NCBI GenBank assembly: GCA_902526085.1
Contig: CABZJN010000004.1
Coordinates: 1-64,000, forward strand
DNA length: 64,000 nt
From: an uncultured Pelagibacteraceae bacterium
GTDB taxonomy: Bacteria; Pseudomonadota; Alphaproteobacteria; Pelagibacterales; Pelagibacteraceae
Direction: 5' to 3'
The notes beneath the pieces are model-generated. The model did no database searches. It saw only the letters and a program-made list of their open reading frames with translations, and was not told the DNA's origin. This document shows, piece by piece, positions 18,233 to 28,221 of the stretch. The position numbers and the translations under genes are program-made. Numbering within the stretch: the first letter of the stretch is position 1; the number at the start of each line of letters is the position of its first letter.

Positions 18233-20572
18233 ATGAGTAAATTAATAAAAAAATTCCTGCTAGCTTTTACTTTACTTTTTTTGTTGAGCTTTATAGCTAT
18301 CTTCTCAATACTTTGGTCTTATTCAAATAAATTGCCAGATTATAAATTTTTAAAAAATTATAAACCACCAGTATCAAGTAAAGTATATTCTGGGAATGGA
18401 GTTTTAATTAGTGATTTCTCCTCCGAAAAAAGAATATTTGTTCCATACAATGCTATACCAAAAAAAATAATTTTTTCATTTTTATCTTCCGAAGATAAGA
18501 ATTTTTTTAGACATCCAGGTGTTGATGCAAAAGGAGTATTAAGAGCAATTAAAAATAATATTTTTAATATAATTAAATCTAATAGATTGGAGGGAGCATC
18601 TACTATTACTCAACAGGTAGCTAAAAATTTTCTATTATCTAACGAAGTAAGTTTAGATAGAAAGATCAAGGAAGCTATTTTAGCATTTAGAATTGAAAGA
18701 GCCTTGTCAAAAGAGAGAATACTAGAGCTTTATTTAAATCAGATTTATCTTGGCGAAGGATCATATGGTATAGCTTCAGCAAGCCTTAGATACTTTGACA
18801 AACCTATTGGTGAATTAGATTACTCAGAGTCAGCTTTATTAGCTGCCTTACCTAAGGCTCCAAGTAAATATAACCCATATAAAAATAAAGAATTAGCTAC
18901 TTATAGAAGAAACTTAGTAATTAAAAATCTTTATGACAATAACTATATCTCACAAGATAAGTATTCTGATTTAATTAATTCAAAAATAAATTTAAAAAAA
19001 AGAAAAAAAATTTTTTTAGAAGATACAAGATATTTTGTAGAAGATATTAGAAAAAAGGTAATAGAGGATTATGGGTATGATAAAGTTCACAAGCAAGGTT
19101 TCAATATTAAAAGCCCAATAAATCTAGAACTTCAAAATTTAGCTTCAGCTTCATTAAGAAAAGGATTGTTAGAATATGATAAGCGAAAAGGTTGGCGTGG
19201 GCCTCTAGATAATCGAAAAGATAAAGATTGGTATAAGAATTTAGATAAATTCAATTTAGAAAAAATAATTGATTGGCAAATAGCAATTGTAAAAAGAATA
19301 GATAAGTTTGAGACAGTTATTCAAACATCTGATAAAGAAAATGGTATAATAAGTTATGAAGATATTAATTGGACAAGGAAAAATTTTAATCAAATATTTA
19401 AAATAAATGATCTGATTTATGTAAAGAAAGTTTCTGAAGGAATTTTTAGCTTAAGACAATTACCAAATGTCAATGGAGGAATAGTCGTTATGGACCCCTA
19501 TAGTGGCAGAGTATTGGCAATGTCAGGAGGATTTAGTTTTAAAAAAAGTGAGTTTAATAGAGTTTCGCAAGCCAAGAGACAGCCTGGTTCATCTTTTAAA
19601 CCATTTATTTATGCCTTAGCGTTAGAGAATAATTATACTCCATCTTCTTTAATTCTTGATGCACCTATTGTTCTTGATCAAGGAGAGGATCTTAAACTGT
19701 GGAAACCAGAAAATTATGGTAAAAAATTTTATGGTCTTTCTACTTTAAGGACTGGTGTCGAAAAATCTAGAAACCTCATGACGGTTAGAATTTCACAAGA
19801 CTTAGGTATTGATAAGATTATAAATTTCTCAAAGGAACTTAATATTTATGATAATCCTGAAGAATTAATGTCAGTGTCATTAGGATCTGTTGAAACCACA
19901 TTGTTGAACATTACAAGTGCCTATTGTTCTTTTGTTAATGGTGGAAAATTAGTAAACCCTGTAATAATTGATAGAGTTCAGGATAGTCAAGGTAATACAA
20001 TTTTTAATAATGAAAAAAGATTTTGTGAAAATTGTGACGAAATTTCTTTTGAGGGAAAAAATGTGCCAATAATAAAAAGTAATTATAAACAAATATTTTC
20101 TCCACAAACTGCATATCAAATGACTTCAATTCTAGAAGGTGCTATTCAGAGGGGTACTGGAAAGAAACTTCGAAATTTAAATTTACAAATTGCTGGAAAA
20201 ACAGGTACAACAAATAATAATACCGATGCATGGTTTATCGGATATACCTCAAATTTAGTTGTGGGGGTCTATGTTGGATATGATAAACCCAAAAGATTAG
20301 GAAAGTATGAAACAGGCTCTAAAACTGCACTACCAATTTTTAAAAATTTCATAAAAAAAGCTGTGAATAATTATGAAGCTAGACCTTTTAAAATTGCAAA
20401 AGGAATAAAAATGATGGTTATTGATGCTGATACAGGAAAAAAAGCAAATTTTGGCTCAAAAAAAACAATTATTGAGTCATATAAAAAAGAAAAAATTGAA
20501 AATCAGTCATATAATAGTAATGATAGTTATAATATTAACAGTTTAAAAGAAAATATTTTTAAATTTTATTAA
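18233..20572 (+). CDS. mrcA: Penicillin-binding protein 1A (bifunctional transglycosylase/transpeptidase)
   Basis: Inner-membrane peptidoglycan polymerase and cross-linker of 779 aa. An N-terminal TM anchor lies at about 8-30. The GT51 glycosyltransferase domain has SSEDKNFFRHPGVD (catalytic Glu) and EGASTITQQVAKNF. The transpeptidase domain has the SxxK nucleophile in PGSSFKP (Ser453), the SRN motif (EKSRNLM) and KTGT at 656-659. Family length is normal. It is the first gene of mrcA-prfB-asmA-like; the prfB ATG shares one base with its stop. Confidence 0.96.
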   Translation: MSKLIKKFLLAFTLLFLLSFIAIFSILWSYSNKLPDYKFLKNYKPPVSSKVYSGNGVLISDFSSEKRIFVPYNAIPKKIIFSFLSSEDKNFFRHPGVDAKGVLRAIKNNIFNIIKSNRLEGASTITQQVAKNFLLSNEVSLDRKIKEAILAFRIERALSKERILELYLNQIYLGEGSYGIASASLRYFDKPIGELDYSESALLAALPKAPSKYNPYKNKELATYRRNLVIKNLYDNNYISQDKYSDLINSKINLKKRKKIFLEDTRYFVEDIRKKVIEDYGYDKVHKQGFNIKSPINLELQNLASASLRKGLLEYDKRKGWRGPLDNRKDKDWYKNLDKFNLEKIIDWQIAIVKRIDKFETVIQTSDKENGIISYEDINWTRKNFNQIFKINDLIYVKKVSEGIFSLRQLPNVNGGIVVMDPYSGRVLAMSGGFSFKKSEFNRVSQAKRQPGSSFKPFIYALALENNYTPSSLILDAPIVLDQGEDLKLWKPENYGKKFYGLSTLRTGVEKSRNLMTVRISQDLGIDKIINFSKELNIYDNPEELMSVSLGSVETTLLNITSAYCSFVNGGKLVNPVIIDRVQDSQGNTIFNNEKRFCENCDEISFEGKNVPIIKSNYKQIFSPQTAYQMTSILEGAIQRGTGKKLRNLNLQIAGKTGTTNNNTDAWFIGYTSNLVVGVYVGYDKPKRLGKYETGSKTALPIFKNFIKKAVNNYEARPFKIAKGIKMMVIDADTGKKANFGSKKTIIESYKKEKIENQSYNSNDSYNINSLKENIFKFY

Positions 20573-21670
20573 TGGAACAAGAAATAGAAAAATTTAAGGC
20601 TGAGGTAATTAAAATAAGTCAGAGAATTAAGGAGTTTCTTTGAAACACAAGATATTGTTTTAAAAAGAAATAAACTTAACATCCTGATAGAAGACCCAAA
20701 ATTCTGGGATGATAGAAAAAAAGCTGAAAAAATATTAAAAGAAAAAAAAGGATATGATGACCTATTAGTCTCTCATAAACAATCAGAAAGAGAGATTGAT
20801 GAGTTATATGATATCTTTAAGCTTGCAAGCGAAGAAAATGATAAACATCTAATTCAAGAAACTTTAGATAAATTTTTAAATTTAAAAAAAAATTTAAAAA
20901 AATTAGAAATTAAATGTTTTCTTTCAAATGAAAACGATACTTTAGATAGTTATTTGGAATTTCATGCAGGTGCAGGAGGTACCGAAAGTCAAGACTGGGC
21001 TCAAATGTTAAGAAGAATGTATATGAAGTGGGCATTTGATCGAGGATACAATGTTGAATTGATTAGTGAGCATAGAGGTGATGAAGCTGGAATTAAGTCA
21101 TCAGTTATTAAAATTTCTGGAGAATATATTTATGGATTTTTAAAATCAGAATCAGGAATACACCGTTTGGTAAGAATTTCCCCTTTTGACTCAGGCGCAA
21201 GAAGACATACAAGCTTTGCTAGCGTTTGGGTTTACCCAGTAATAAGTGAGAATATAGATATTGAGGTATTAGATAAAGATTTAAGAATTGATACTTACAG
21301 ATCAAGTGGAGCTGGTGGACAACATGTTAACACAACTGATAGTGCAGTAAGAATTACTCATATTCCTAGTAAAATTGTTGTCCAATGTCAAAATGAGAGA
21401 TCACAACATAAAAATAAAGAAACTTGCATGAATATGCTTAAAGCAAGACTTTATGAGCATGAAATACAAAAGAGAAAAAAAGAAAGTGATAATATTGAAA
21501 GCTCAAAATCAGAAATTGGTTGGGGACATCAAATAAGATCATATGTATTACATCCTTACAGAATGGTGAAAGATAATAGAACGAACTACGAAAATTCAAA
21601 TCCAGATAAGGTATTAGATGGAGAAATTGATGAATTTTTAGAAAACTCTTTATATAAAATAAATGCCTAA
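20572..21670 (+). CDS. prfB: Peptide chain release factor 2 with programmed +1 frameshift
   Basis: The ORF track shows only 20954-21670. The real gene starts at ATG 20572 (sharing a base with the mrcA stop), reads 23 codons to CTT, meets an in-frame TGA at 20641-20643, and continues in the +1 frame from GAA at 20642 to the stop at 21670. The total is 23 + 342 = 365 aa, the length of E. coli RF2. The SPF stop-codon recognition tripeptide (RISPFDSG) and the peptidyl-hydrolysis GGQ (GAGGQHVNTTDS) are present. RF2 reads UGA and UAA, so the frameshift autoregulates its level. It overlaps the next gene by 8 bp. Confidence 0.97.
20629..20643 (+). promoter_or_regulatory. prfB: prfB +1 frameshift signal (internal SD + CTT TGA)
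   Basis: AAGGAG, a 3 nt spacer TTT, then CTT TGA A. The anti-SD-pairing hexamer, spacing and slippery CTT-TGA are arranged as in the E. coli prfB recoding site (AGGGGG-TAT-CTT-TGA-C). The base after TGA is A rather than C. Confidence 0.95.
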
Positions 21671-24641
21671 GAAAATATTAATTACACTTATATCAATTTT
21701 ATTAATCTTAGGTATATGCATTACATATTTAAGTATTTATGGAATAAAAACAGATAAATTTAATAATTTTATAAATAATAAAGTTAAAGATTTTAACTCA
21801 AAAGTAACACTGCAAACTGAGAATGTTTATATTAAGTTAAATTTAAGTGAGAGAGCGATTAATATTAACACTAAGAATGCAAATTTAATCGCAGAATCCA
21901 ATACAATTAAAATTTCAAATATAGATATTAATTTAAATTTAATAAAATTTTTAAAGAATGAAAGTTCAATAAAAAATATAAAAATAAAATCTGCAAGTAA
22001 TTTAATAAAGGACGTTACATCATTCTTAAATACAATAGACTATAATTTATCTAGATACATATTTTATAGTCAGATCAAAGAAGGATTATTAGATTTTAAA
22101 ATAGATGCTAAATTAGATAGTAAAAGACAAGAGTCTCTCTCTTTTTTTATTTCAGGCTCAGTGAGAAAAGCAAAATTAAATATACCAGGATATGAAAGTT
22201 TAAATGACTTAAATTTTAACTTTCAGAATAGGGATACAATAACTAAAATTTCAAATCTAAATTTCATTTATCAGAAAATAATATTTGCATCAAAAAGAAT
22301 AGATGTAACAGTAGAAAAATCTGGTGAATATTATGTTGAAGGAGATATAGAAAATTCTAAAGGACTAATAAACCCAAACTTAATATTTAAATTTACAAAT
22401 ATAAAACAAGATTATTTGTTTAATAAGGATATTTTGCTTCAGAGTCAAAATTCATTCTCTTTTAAATTAAATAAAAATAAGAAAATTAAAAATATTAAAA
22501 TTGTATCTATTTTAGATTTTGACGAAATTCATTTTAATAAAAAATACCAAAATCTAATTTTTTTAAAAGAGGGTACAATTAAATCTAAATTTGAAAATGA
22601 AAAATTTACTGCAGAGCTTGATACCCACTTTGCTTTTTTAGAAGATTTAAAATCAAAAAATGAATTTAAAAATAATAATTTAAAATTATTTTTAAGTAGC
22701 AAAAATAATCAAAAAATAATGATAAAAGGAAATATAAGCAATGGAAAAGCACTTTTAGATCCTAAAATTTTTTTAAACTTTATAGATTTAGAACCAAAAC
22801 TTCTATCTGATAAAAAAATTAATTTTGAAACAGATAATAACTTCAAATTTGAAATTAATAATAACAAAATAAAAAATTACCTAGTCGATTCTGAAATTTA
22901 TTTAGATAAATTAGAACTTAATGAAGAAATCCAAGACATTCTGTACCTAAAAAATATTAAAACTAAGATAATTTTTGGAGATCAATTATTAAAAGTAGAT
23001 TTAAAAAGTAATTACTCATTTTTAGACAAAAATTTTGATAATGAGTCTGAAAATAATATTATAAATCTCAAATTAGACAAAAAAGACGATAAAATCTCTG
23101 ATGTAGAAATATTTGTACAGTCAGATAATAATTCAATCAATACTAAAGAGCTTAAAAAATATTTAAATATTCAAGAACAAGATAATTTAATAAAGGATCA
23201 AATAATTAACCTAAATTCAAATTTTACAATAAATGTATCAATTGACGATACATTTAACTTTAAAAAATTTTCTATAAAATCAAATTTAAATTTTGATAAT
23301 TTAAATATTAATTACAGATCAAATTTCATTAAAAAATATTTAACAAGTTTCGACAATAAGATTGGTATCAAAAATCCTCAAATCCTATTTGAATATTCAA
23401 ATGATATAATTAATTTACAACTGGATGGAAAATATTTATTACAAAATAAAGAGGATGATTTTTTTATTAAATATAAAGGTAACAAAAATAATTTTGAACT
23501 TTATACATTATTAGATTTAGATGATAGTGATTTTAAGATTGATGAAATTCAATATTTCAAGAAAAAAAATATTCCATCAAAATTAGAAATTTTATTAAAT
23601 AAATCTACAAATGGCTTTAACTTACAGAAAATCAGTTTTACAGAAAACAAAAATTATATTTCACTGAATAATCTCTATATATCTGATGATTTTAAATTAC
23701 AGAGTGCGGATAAAATTGATGTTAATTTTTTTAATAGCAAAGGAGTTCAAAATAATTTCCAAATTAAGAAAAATTCAAATAATTATCAATTTATTGGAAA
23801 CCACATTGATGGAGAAAAAATAATTGAAAAATTATTGAGAAGCAATAACAAAACTAAGATTTCTAATTTCTTTGATAATTTAAATACTTCAGTAATATTT
23901 AATTTAGAAAAGGTATATTTAGAAAAAGATGAATATCTTAAAAAATTTGTTGGTGAAATCGATATAAGAAATAATAAATTAATTTTAGCTAAAGCTAATG
24001 GAGTTTTGGATAAAGAAAATCAATTCTCTTACTCTTATAGAACTACAACTAAGAATGAAAAAATCACAAATATATTTATTCAAGAACCAAGACCGTTTAT
24101 AAATAATTATAAATTTATAAAAGGTTTTGATGAGGGTGAATTAAAACTTAGTTCAACCAAAATTGATAATGCATCTAGGTCAAAACTCAAAATTACTAAT
24201 TTTAAAGTTAAAGAAGTACCAGTTTTAGCAAAAATTCTTACACTCGCATCTTTACAAGGAATTGCTGATCTTTTGACGGGTGAGGGAATAAGATTTAATG
24301 AATTTGAGATGGATTATAGGACAAAAAATAATCTTACTGAGATAGATGAGATGTATGCAATAGGACCAGCAATTTCAATAATGATGGAGGGTTATATTGA
24401 GAAAGACAGGATAACAAGTTTAAGAGGAACCTTAGTGCCTGCAACAACTATTAATAAGAACATAGCCAAAATACCATTACTTGGTAAAATTTTAGTAGGC
24501 AGCAAAACTGGTGAAGGTATATTTGGTGTAAGTTTTAAAATTAAAGGACCACCTGATGACTTAAAAAGTACAGTTAATCCAATAAAAACTTTAACTCCGA
24601 GATTTATCACTAGGACTTTAGAAAATCTAAAAGGTAATTAA
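21663..24641 (+). CDS. AsmA-like / YhdP-type envelope protein (DUF3971-like)
   Basis: Large 992 aa protein with one N-terminal TM helix (about 5-27) and a long periplasmic body of repeated amphipathic beta-strand sequence rich in Asn, Lys and Asp. The best conserved part is C-terminal: VLAKILTLASLQGIADLLTGEGIRF, GPAISIMMEGYI, then RGTLVPATTIN..IPLLGKILVG and GIFGVSFKIKGPP, which is the AsmA_2/YhdP C-terminal pattern. Such proteins are thought to form hydrophobic grooves that carry phospholipid to the outer membrane. It overlaps prfB by 8 bp and converges on tyrS (4 bp overlap). The family call is good; the function is inferred. Confidence 0.8.
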   Translation: MPKKILITLISILLILGICITYLSIYGIKTDKFNNFINNKVKDFNSKVTLQTENVYIKLNLSERAININTKNANLIAESNTIKISNIDINLNLIKFLKNESSIKNIKIKSASNLIKDVTSFLNTIDYNLSRYIFYSQIKEGLLDFKIDAKLDSKRQESLSFFISGSVRKAKLNIPGYESLNDLNFNFQNRDTITKISNLNFIYQKIIFASKRIDVTVEKSGEYYVEGDIENSKGLINPNLIFKFTNIKQDYLFNKDILLQSQNSFSFKLNKNKKIKNIKIVSILDFDEIHFNKKYQNLIFLKEGTIKSKFENEKFTAELDTHFAFLEDLKSKNEFKNNNLKLFLSSKNNQKIMIKGNISNGKALLDPKIFLNFIDLEPKLLSDKKINFETDNNFKFEINNNKIKNYLVDSEIYLDKLELNEEIQDILYLKNIKTKIIFGDQLLKVDLKSNYSFLDKNFDNESENNIINLKLDKKDDKISDVEIFVQSDNNSINTKELKKYLNIQEQDNLIKDQIINLNSNFTINVSIDDTFNFKKFSIKSNLNFDNLNINYRSNFIKKYLTSFDNKIGIKNPQILFEYSNDIINLQLDGKYLLQNKEDDFFIKYKGNKNNFELYTLLDLDDSDFKIDEIQYFKKKNIPSKLEILLNKSTNGFNLQKISFTENKNYISLNNLYISDDFKLQSADKIDVNFFNSKGVQNNFQIKKNSNNYQFIGNHIDGEKIIEKLLRSNNKTKISNFFDNLNTSVIFNLEKVYLEKDEYLKKFVGEIDIRNNKLILAKANGVLDKENQFSYSYRTTTKNEKITNIFIQEPRPFINNYKFIKGFDEGELKLSSTKIDNASRSKLKITNFKVKEVPVLAKILTLASLQGIADLLTGEGIRFNEFEMDYRTKNNLTEIDEMYAIGPAISIMMEGYIEKDRITSLRGTLVPATTINKNIAKIPLLGKILVGSKTGEGIFGVSFKIKGPPDDLKSTVNPIKTLTPRFITRTLENLKGN

Positions 24642-25861
24642 TTTGTAATTTTAAAGTGCTTTTTTTTTCCTATAGATAGCTTAATAAAACCCTTATCTGA
24701 GAATAAATTAGAATCAATTATATATTTTTCATCTAATACATTTTCATTATTTAATTTTATTCCGTTTGACTTAATTAATCTTCTTATTTCTGATTTAGAA
24801 ATATCTTTATTTACAAAAGAAATTAGCTCAACTATATTTTTCGATAAAATATCTTTATTTACTTTTATCCCAGGTAGGTTTTCTCCTGTAGAATTCTCTT
24901 TAAAAGTATTTTTTGCAAGTTTCTCAGACTTTTCAGCTTCTTTTATCCCATGTAACATTTCTGTTGCATTATTGGCGAGTAAAATTTTTAGTTCGTTTAT
25001 ATCCTTATCTTTTTCTTTTTCTATTTTTTCTAAAGACAGATCAGTAAACATTTTTAAAAACTTTAATACATCTCTATCATCAGTATTTCTCCAAAACTGC
25101 CAATAATCATATGGAGATAACATTTCTTTATTTAACCATACTGCACCTTTTTCAGTTTTACCCATTTTAGTGCCTGATGCCAATGTTATTAGTGGAGTGG
25201 TTAAGCCAAATGTTTGGTTTCCAGACTCTCTTTTAATTAGTTCAACACCATTTACTATATTTCCCCATTGATCAGATCCGCCAATTTGTAAATTACATTT
25301 GTTTGATTTATTAAGTTCATAAAAATCATATGCTTGTAAAATCATATAATTAAATTCCATATAACTTAAAGATTGTTCTCTTTCTAATCTTAATTTAACA
25401 CTATCAAATGTTAACATTTTATTTATTGTAAAATGTTTACCTATGTCTCTTAGAAAATTTATATAATTGAGTTTGCTTAACCATTTGTAATTATTCACAA
25501 AAATTGGTTTTAATTTTGAATTATTTGTTTTAAGAAAAATTTTAAAAACTTTTTTTATATTATTAATATTATTCTCAATTTGCTTTTCAGAAAGGATTTT
25601 TCTAGTTTCTTCTTTACCTGATGGATCTCCAATTCTAGTAGTGCCTCCACCTAAAAGAACAATTGGTCTGTGGCCATACTTTTGCAAAAGTCTAAGGCAC
25701 ATGATTTGCAATAAACTTCCGACATGTAAACTTGGAGCTGTACTATCAAATCCAATATAAGCGTTTGTACTTTCTTTATCTAATAGATTTGACAATTCTA
25801 TTTCATTAGTACATTGATAATAGTATCCTCTCTCTTTAAATTCTTTTAAAAAATTCTTCAT
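24638..25861 (-). CDS. tyrS: Tyrosyl-tRNA synthetase
   Basis: Class I synthetase of 407 aa. The HIGH motif appears as HVGSL, the tyrosine pocket segment as SYMEFNYMILQAYDFYEL and GGSDQWGNI, and KMSKS as KMGKTEKGAVW. A C-terminal S4-like RNA-binding domain (about 340-400, SKSEIRRLIKSNGIKLN) is present. It is a single gene, convergent with the AsmA-like gene (4 bp overlap) and divergent from anmK across 47 bp. Confidence 0.96.
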   Translation of the reverse strand: MKNFLKEFKERGYYYQCTNEIELSNLLDKESTNAYIGFDSTAPSLHVGSLLQIMCLRLLQKYGHRPIVLLGGGTTRIGDPSGKEETRKILSEKQIENNINNIKKVFKIFLKTNNSKLKPIFVNNYKWLSKLNYINFLRDIGKHFTINKMLTFDSVKLRLEREQSLSYMEFNYMILQAYDFYELNKSNKCNLQIGGSDQWGNIVNGVELIKRESGNQTFGLTTPLITLASGTKMGKTEKGAVWLNKEMLSPYDYWQFWRNTDDRDVLKFLKMFTDLSLEKIEKEKDKDINELKILLANNATEMLHGIKEAEKSEKLAKNTFKENSTGENLPGIKVNKDILSKNIVELISFVNKDISKSEIRRLIKSNGIKLNNENVLDEKYIIDSNLFSDKGFIKLSIGKKKHFKITN

Positions 25862-25908
25862 AGGTCTATAATCTTACAATATACATATTTTAATAAAAAA
25901 GAATAAGA

Positions 25909-27003
25909 ATGAAAAAAAACTTATTAGCACTTGGTTTTATGAGCGGAACATCTGGTGATGGCGTAGATACTTCTATTATAAATTCAAACGGCGAAGATAT
26001 TATTGATGTTAAATATAATAGATTTGATCCTTACCCCACAAAACTGACAAAAAAAATCCATAGAATAAAAGAAAATATTTTAGAAATGCAGGATCTCCTA
26101 AAATATTCATCTGAAATTAAGGAGCTAGAGTTAGAAATTACTAATTTTCATGCTGGTATAGCAACCAAAATATCAAAAGAGGTCAATTATGAACTTATAG
26201 GTTTTCATGGTCATACAATTTATCATAATACTGATGAAAAAATTTCCAAACAAATTGGACTTGGTGTTAGCTTATCAAAAATAACCAATAAAACTGTAGT
26301 TTATAATTTTAGACAAGAAGATATTAAAAATGGTGGAGAAGGAGCACCATTATCTCCAATCTATCATGTTAGCTTGGTAAAAGCATTATTTAGAAAAAAT
26401 AAAATAAAAATCCCAATTTCAATATTAAACATTGGTGGAATTGCAAACATTACTGAAATTGACAATGATTTTAATTTTAATAGCAGAGATATAGGTCCAG
26501 GAAATTGTCTAATTGATATGTGGATAAGAAAAAATTCTAACAAATTTTTTGATGAAAATGGATATTATGCAGAGAAAGGAAAAATAGATAAATTTATTTT
26601 TGATCAATATTTAGACAATTATTATTATAGTAAAATTAATTCAAAGAGATCTCTTGATACAAATGATTTTGATATTTCTTTTGCAAAAGGACTATCTCTG
26701 GAAAATGGAAGTGCAACAATTACTAGTTTAACATCTGAATTATTATCCAAAAAAATCGGAAATAATGATATTTATGTTTGTGGTGGAGGTAGAAAAAATA
26801 AATTTTTAATTAATTCATTAAAAGAAAAAATTAGCAATAAAATATTTTTTATTGATGATTTAAATATAAATGGTGATTATATAGAATCTCAAGCATTCGC
26901 ATTTCTTGCTATAAGATCTTATTTAAAATTGCCAATTTCCTTTCCATCGACAACTAATTGTAATGATCCATGTGTAGGTGGAATAATTGCAAGAAATTCT
27001 TAA
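25909..27003 (+). CDS. anmK: Anhydro-N-acetylmuramic acid kinase
   Basis: Cleaves and phosphorylates 1,6-anhydroMurNAc to MurNAc-6-phosphate during peptidoglycan recycling, in the cytosol. The 364 aa protein has the family start GFMSGTSGDGVDTSII, the sugar-binding FHGHTIYHN, NIGGIANITEI and the ATP-site RDIGPGNCLID. It stands alone, with PBP1A a few genes upstream. It ends base-to-base against the convergent hydrolase (no gap). Confidence 0.94.
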   Translation: MKKNLLALGFMSGTSGDGVDTSIINSNGEDIIDVKYNRFDPYPTKLTKKIHRIKENILEMQDLLKYSSEIKELELEITNFHAGIATKISKEVNYELIGFHGHTIYHNTDEKISKQIGLGVSLSKITNKTVVYNFRQEDIKNGGEGAPLSPIYHVSLVKALFRKNKIKIPISILNIGGIANITEIDNDFNFNSRDIGPGNCLIDMWIRKNSNKFFDENGYYAEKGKIDKFIFDQYLDNYYYSKINSKRSLDTNDFDISFAKGLSLENGSATITSLTSELLSKKIGNNDIYVCGGGRKNKFLINSLKEKISNKIFFIDDLNINGDYIESQAFAFLAIRSYLKLPISFPSTTNCNDPCVGGIIARNS

Positions 27004-27669
27004 TTAATAGAGGGCTGTTTCTTTTTTTATATATTTAGTTAAAGACTTAGTTAAAGCAATTTCATTTTTTGAAAAGAAATGGTTAGCATCTAAAACTGAC
27101 TCAAACTCTACTTTTATTCCTTTTTGGTCACTAAGTCTTTTATTTAAATCATTTATGTGTTCCACTGGAACAAGCTCGTCTTTTTTACCATAAATCATTA
27201 TTCCAGACGTAGGACATGGAGATAAAAAAGAAAAATCATAAACATTTGGCTGAGGAGAAACTACTGCAAATCTATTGATTTCTGGTCTTCTCATTAATAG
27301 TTGCATTGCAATTAAAGATCCAAAAGAAAATCCTGCTATCCAACATTGAGAGTTGTCAAAGTTTTCTCTCTCCAACCAATCCAATGCAGCTGCTGCATCA
27401 GCAAGCTCTCCTTGTCCATTATCAAATTCTCCATCACTTTTACCAACTCCCCTAAAATTTACTCTACATACTGAGAAGTCATTATTCACAAATGTTTGAA
27501 ATATATCTACAACAACTTTATTGTTCATCGTTCCGCCATACTGTGGGTGAGGATGCAAAACTAAAACTATTGGAGAAGTATTTTTTTTACTTTTAAAATA
27601 TTTCGCTTCGAGTCTCCCTGCAGGACCAGGTATAAATATTTCTATGATTTTGTTATCTGTTGATGCCAT
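27004..27669 (-). CDS. Alpha/beta hydrolase (COG2945-like)
   Basis: Soluble serine hydrolase of 221 aa. The oxyanion-region HPHPQYGGTMNNKVV and FRGVGKSDGEFDNGQGEL are typical of the COG2945 group. The nucleophile elbow is GFSFGS (Ser near residue 118). A later Asp (GKKDELVP) and the His in DANHFF complete the triad. No signal peptide. The substrate is unknown. In many Alphaproteobacteria a relative sits beside iscR/suf genes, as here (divergent, 129 bp apart). Confidence 0.85.
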   Translation of the reverse strand: MASTDNKIIEIFIPGPAGRLEAKYFKSKKNTSPIVLVLHPHPQYGGTMNNKVVVDIFQTFVNNDFSVCRVNFRGVGKSDGEFDNGQGELADAAAALDWLERENFDNSQCWIAGFSFGSLIAMQLLMRRPEINRFAVVSPQPNVYDFSFLSPCPTSGIMIYGKKDELVPVEHINDLNKRLSDQKGIKVEFESVLDANHFFSKNEIALTKSLTKYIKKETALY

Positions 27670-27746
27670 TGATAATTAATCTCAAAAAAAAATTAGGTTT
27701 TTCTATCAAAATTAAGTGACAAAATGCAAGTTTTTAAATAGCAATT

Positions 27747-27771
27747 AATCTTGACTAAAATAGTCGGGTAT
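27747..27771 (+). promoter_or_regulatory. Type-1 IscR operator
   Basis: The 25 bp site has the core CTTGACTAAAATAGTCGGG followed by TAT. Against the published E. coli type-1 IscR consensus ATASYYGACTRWWWYAGTCRRSTAT it matches at every position except within the first three bases (AAT instead of ATA). It covers the -35 box of the only good promoter before iscR, so Fe-S-loaded IscR should repress its own operon. Confidence 0.85.
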
Positions 27772-27778
27772 GTATAAG
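27751..27778 (+). promoter_or_regulatory. Promoter of the iscR-suf operon
   Basis: TTGACT, 16 bp spacer, TATAAG, ending about 20 bp before the iscR ATG. The -35 element lies inside the IscR operator. It is the closest match to a sigma-70 promoter that I found in the window. Confidence 0.7.
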
Positions 27779-27798
27779 TCCCGTGAATTGCGGAAAAT

Positions 27799-28221
27799 AT
27801 GAAATTATCAAGTAGAGGTAGATATGCTGTGATGGCTCTGGCAGATCTAGCTAAATTTAATTTAAATGAGCCAGTATCTTTAAGAGACATCTCATTAAGA
27901 CAAGGTATATCCCTTCTTTACCTAGAGCAATTGTTTTCAAGGTTAAAAAAAAATAAAATAGTTACCAGCGTAAGAGGGAATAAAGGAGGTTACATTTTAT
28001 CAAAACAAGCCTCAGAGATAAAAATTTCTGACGTATTTATTGCAGTAGATGAAAAAGTGAAAACAATTGGTTGTGAAAAGCATTCCGAAAGTGGTTGTAA
28101 TGGAAAATCATCAAAGTGTATTACTCATGATTTGTGGGATGAGTTAGAGGATTATATAAACAATTTTTTTCAGCAAAAAACACTAAGCGATTTAATTAAT
28201 AAGAGAACTTTAAATGGATAA
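27799..28221 (+). CDS. iscR: Rrf2-family Fe-S regulator IscR
   Basis: A 140 aa winged-helix repressor/sensor. The N-terminal [18 protein letters not shown] and the recognition region with [12 protein letters not shown] are canonical. Cluster ligands are Cys92, Cys100 and Cys107, with His110 in [11 protein letters not shown], matching the 3-Cys/1-His [2Fe-2S] site of E. coli IscR (slightly wider spacing). It is the first gene of iscR-sufBCDSUTA, overlapping sufB by 8 bp. A type-1 IscR operator sits on its promoter, so feedback by Fe-S status is expected. It is the only transcription factor I recognise in the 64 kb. Confidence 0.93.
   Translation: MKLSSRGRYAVMALADLAKFNLNEPVSLRDISLRQGISLLYLEQLFSRLKKNKIVTSVRGNKGGYILSKQASEIKISDVFIAVDEKVKTIGCEKHSESGCNGKSSKCITHDLWDELEDYINNFFQQKTLSDLINKRTLNG

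Noticed and set aside
20954-21670. prfB starting at 20954 as in the ORF track
   Set aside because: Would remove the N-terminal domain of RF2; the upstream frameshift site restores the normal 365 aa.
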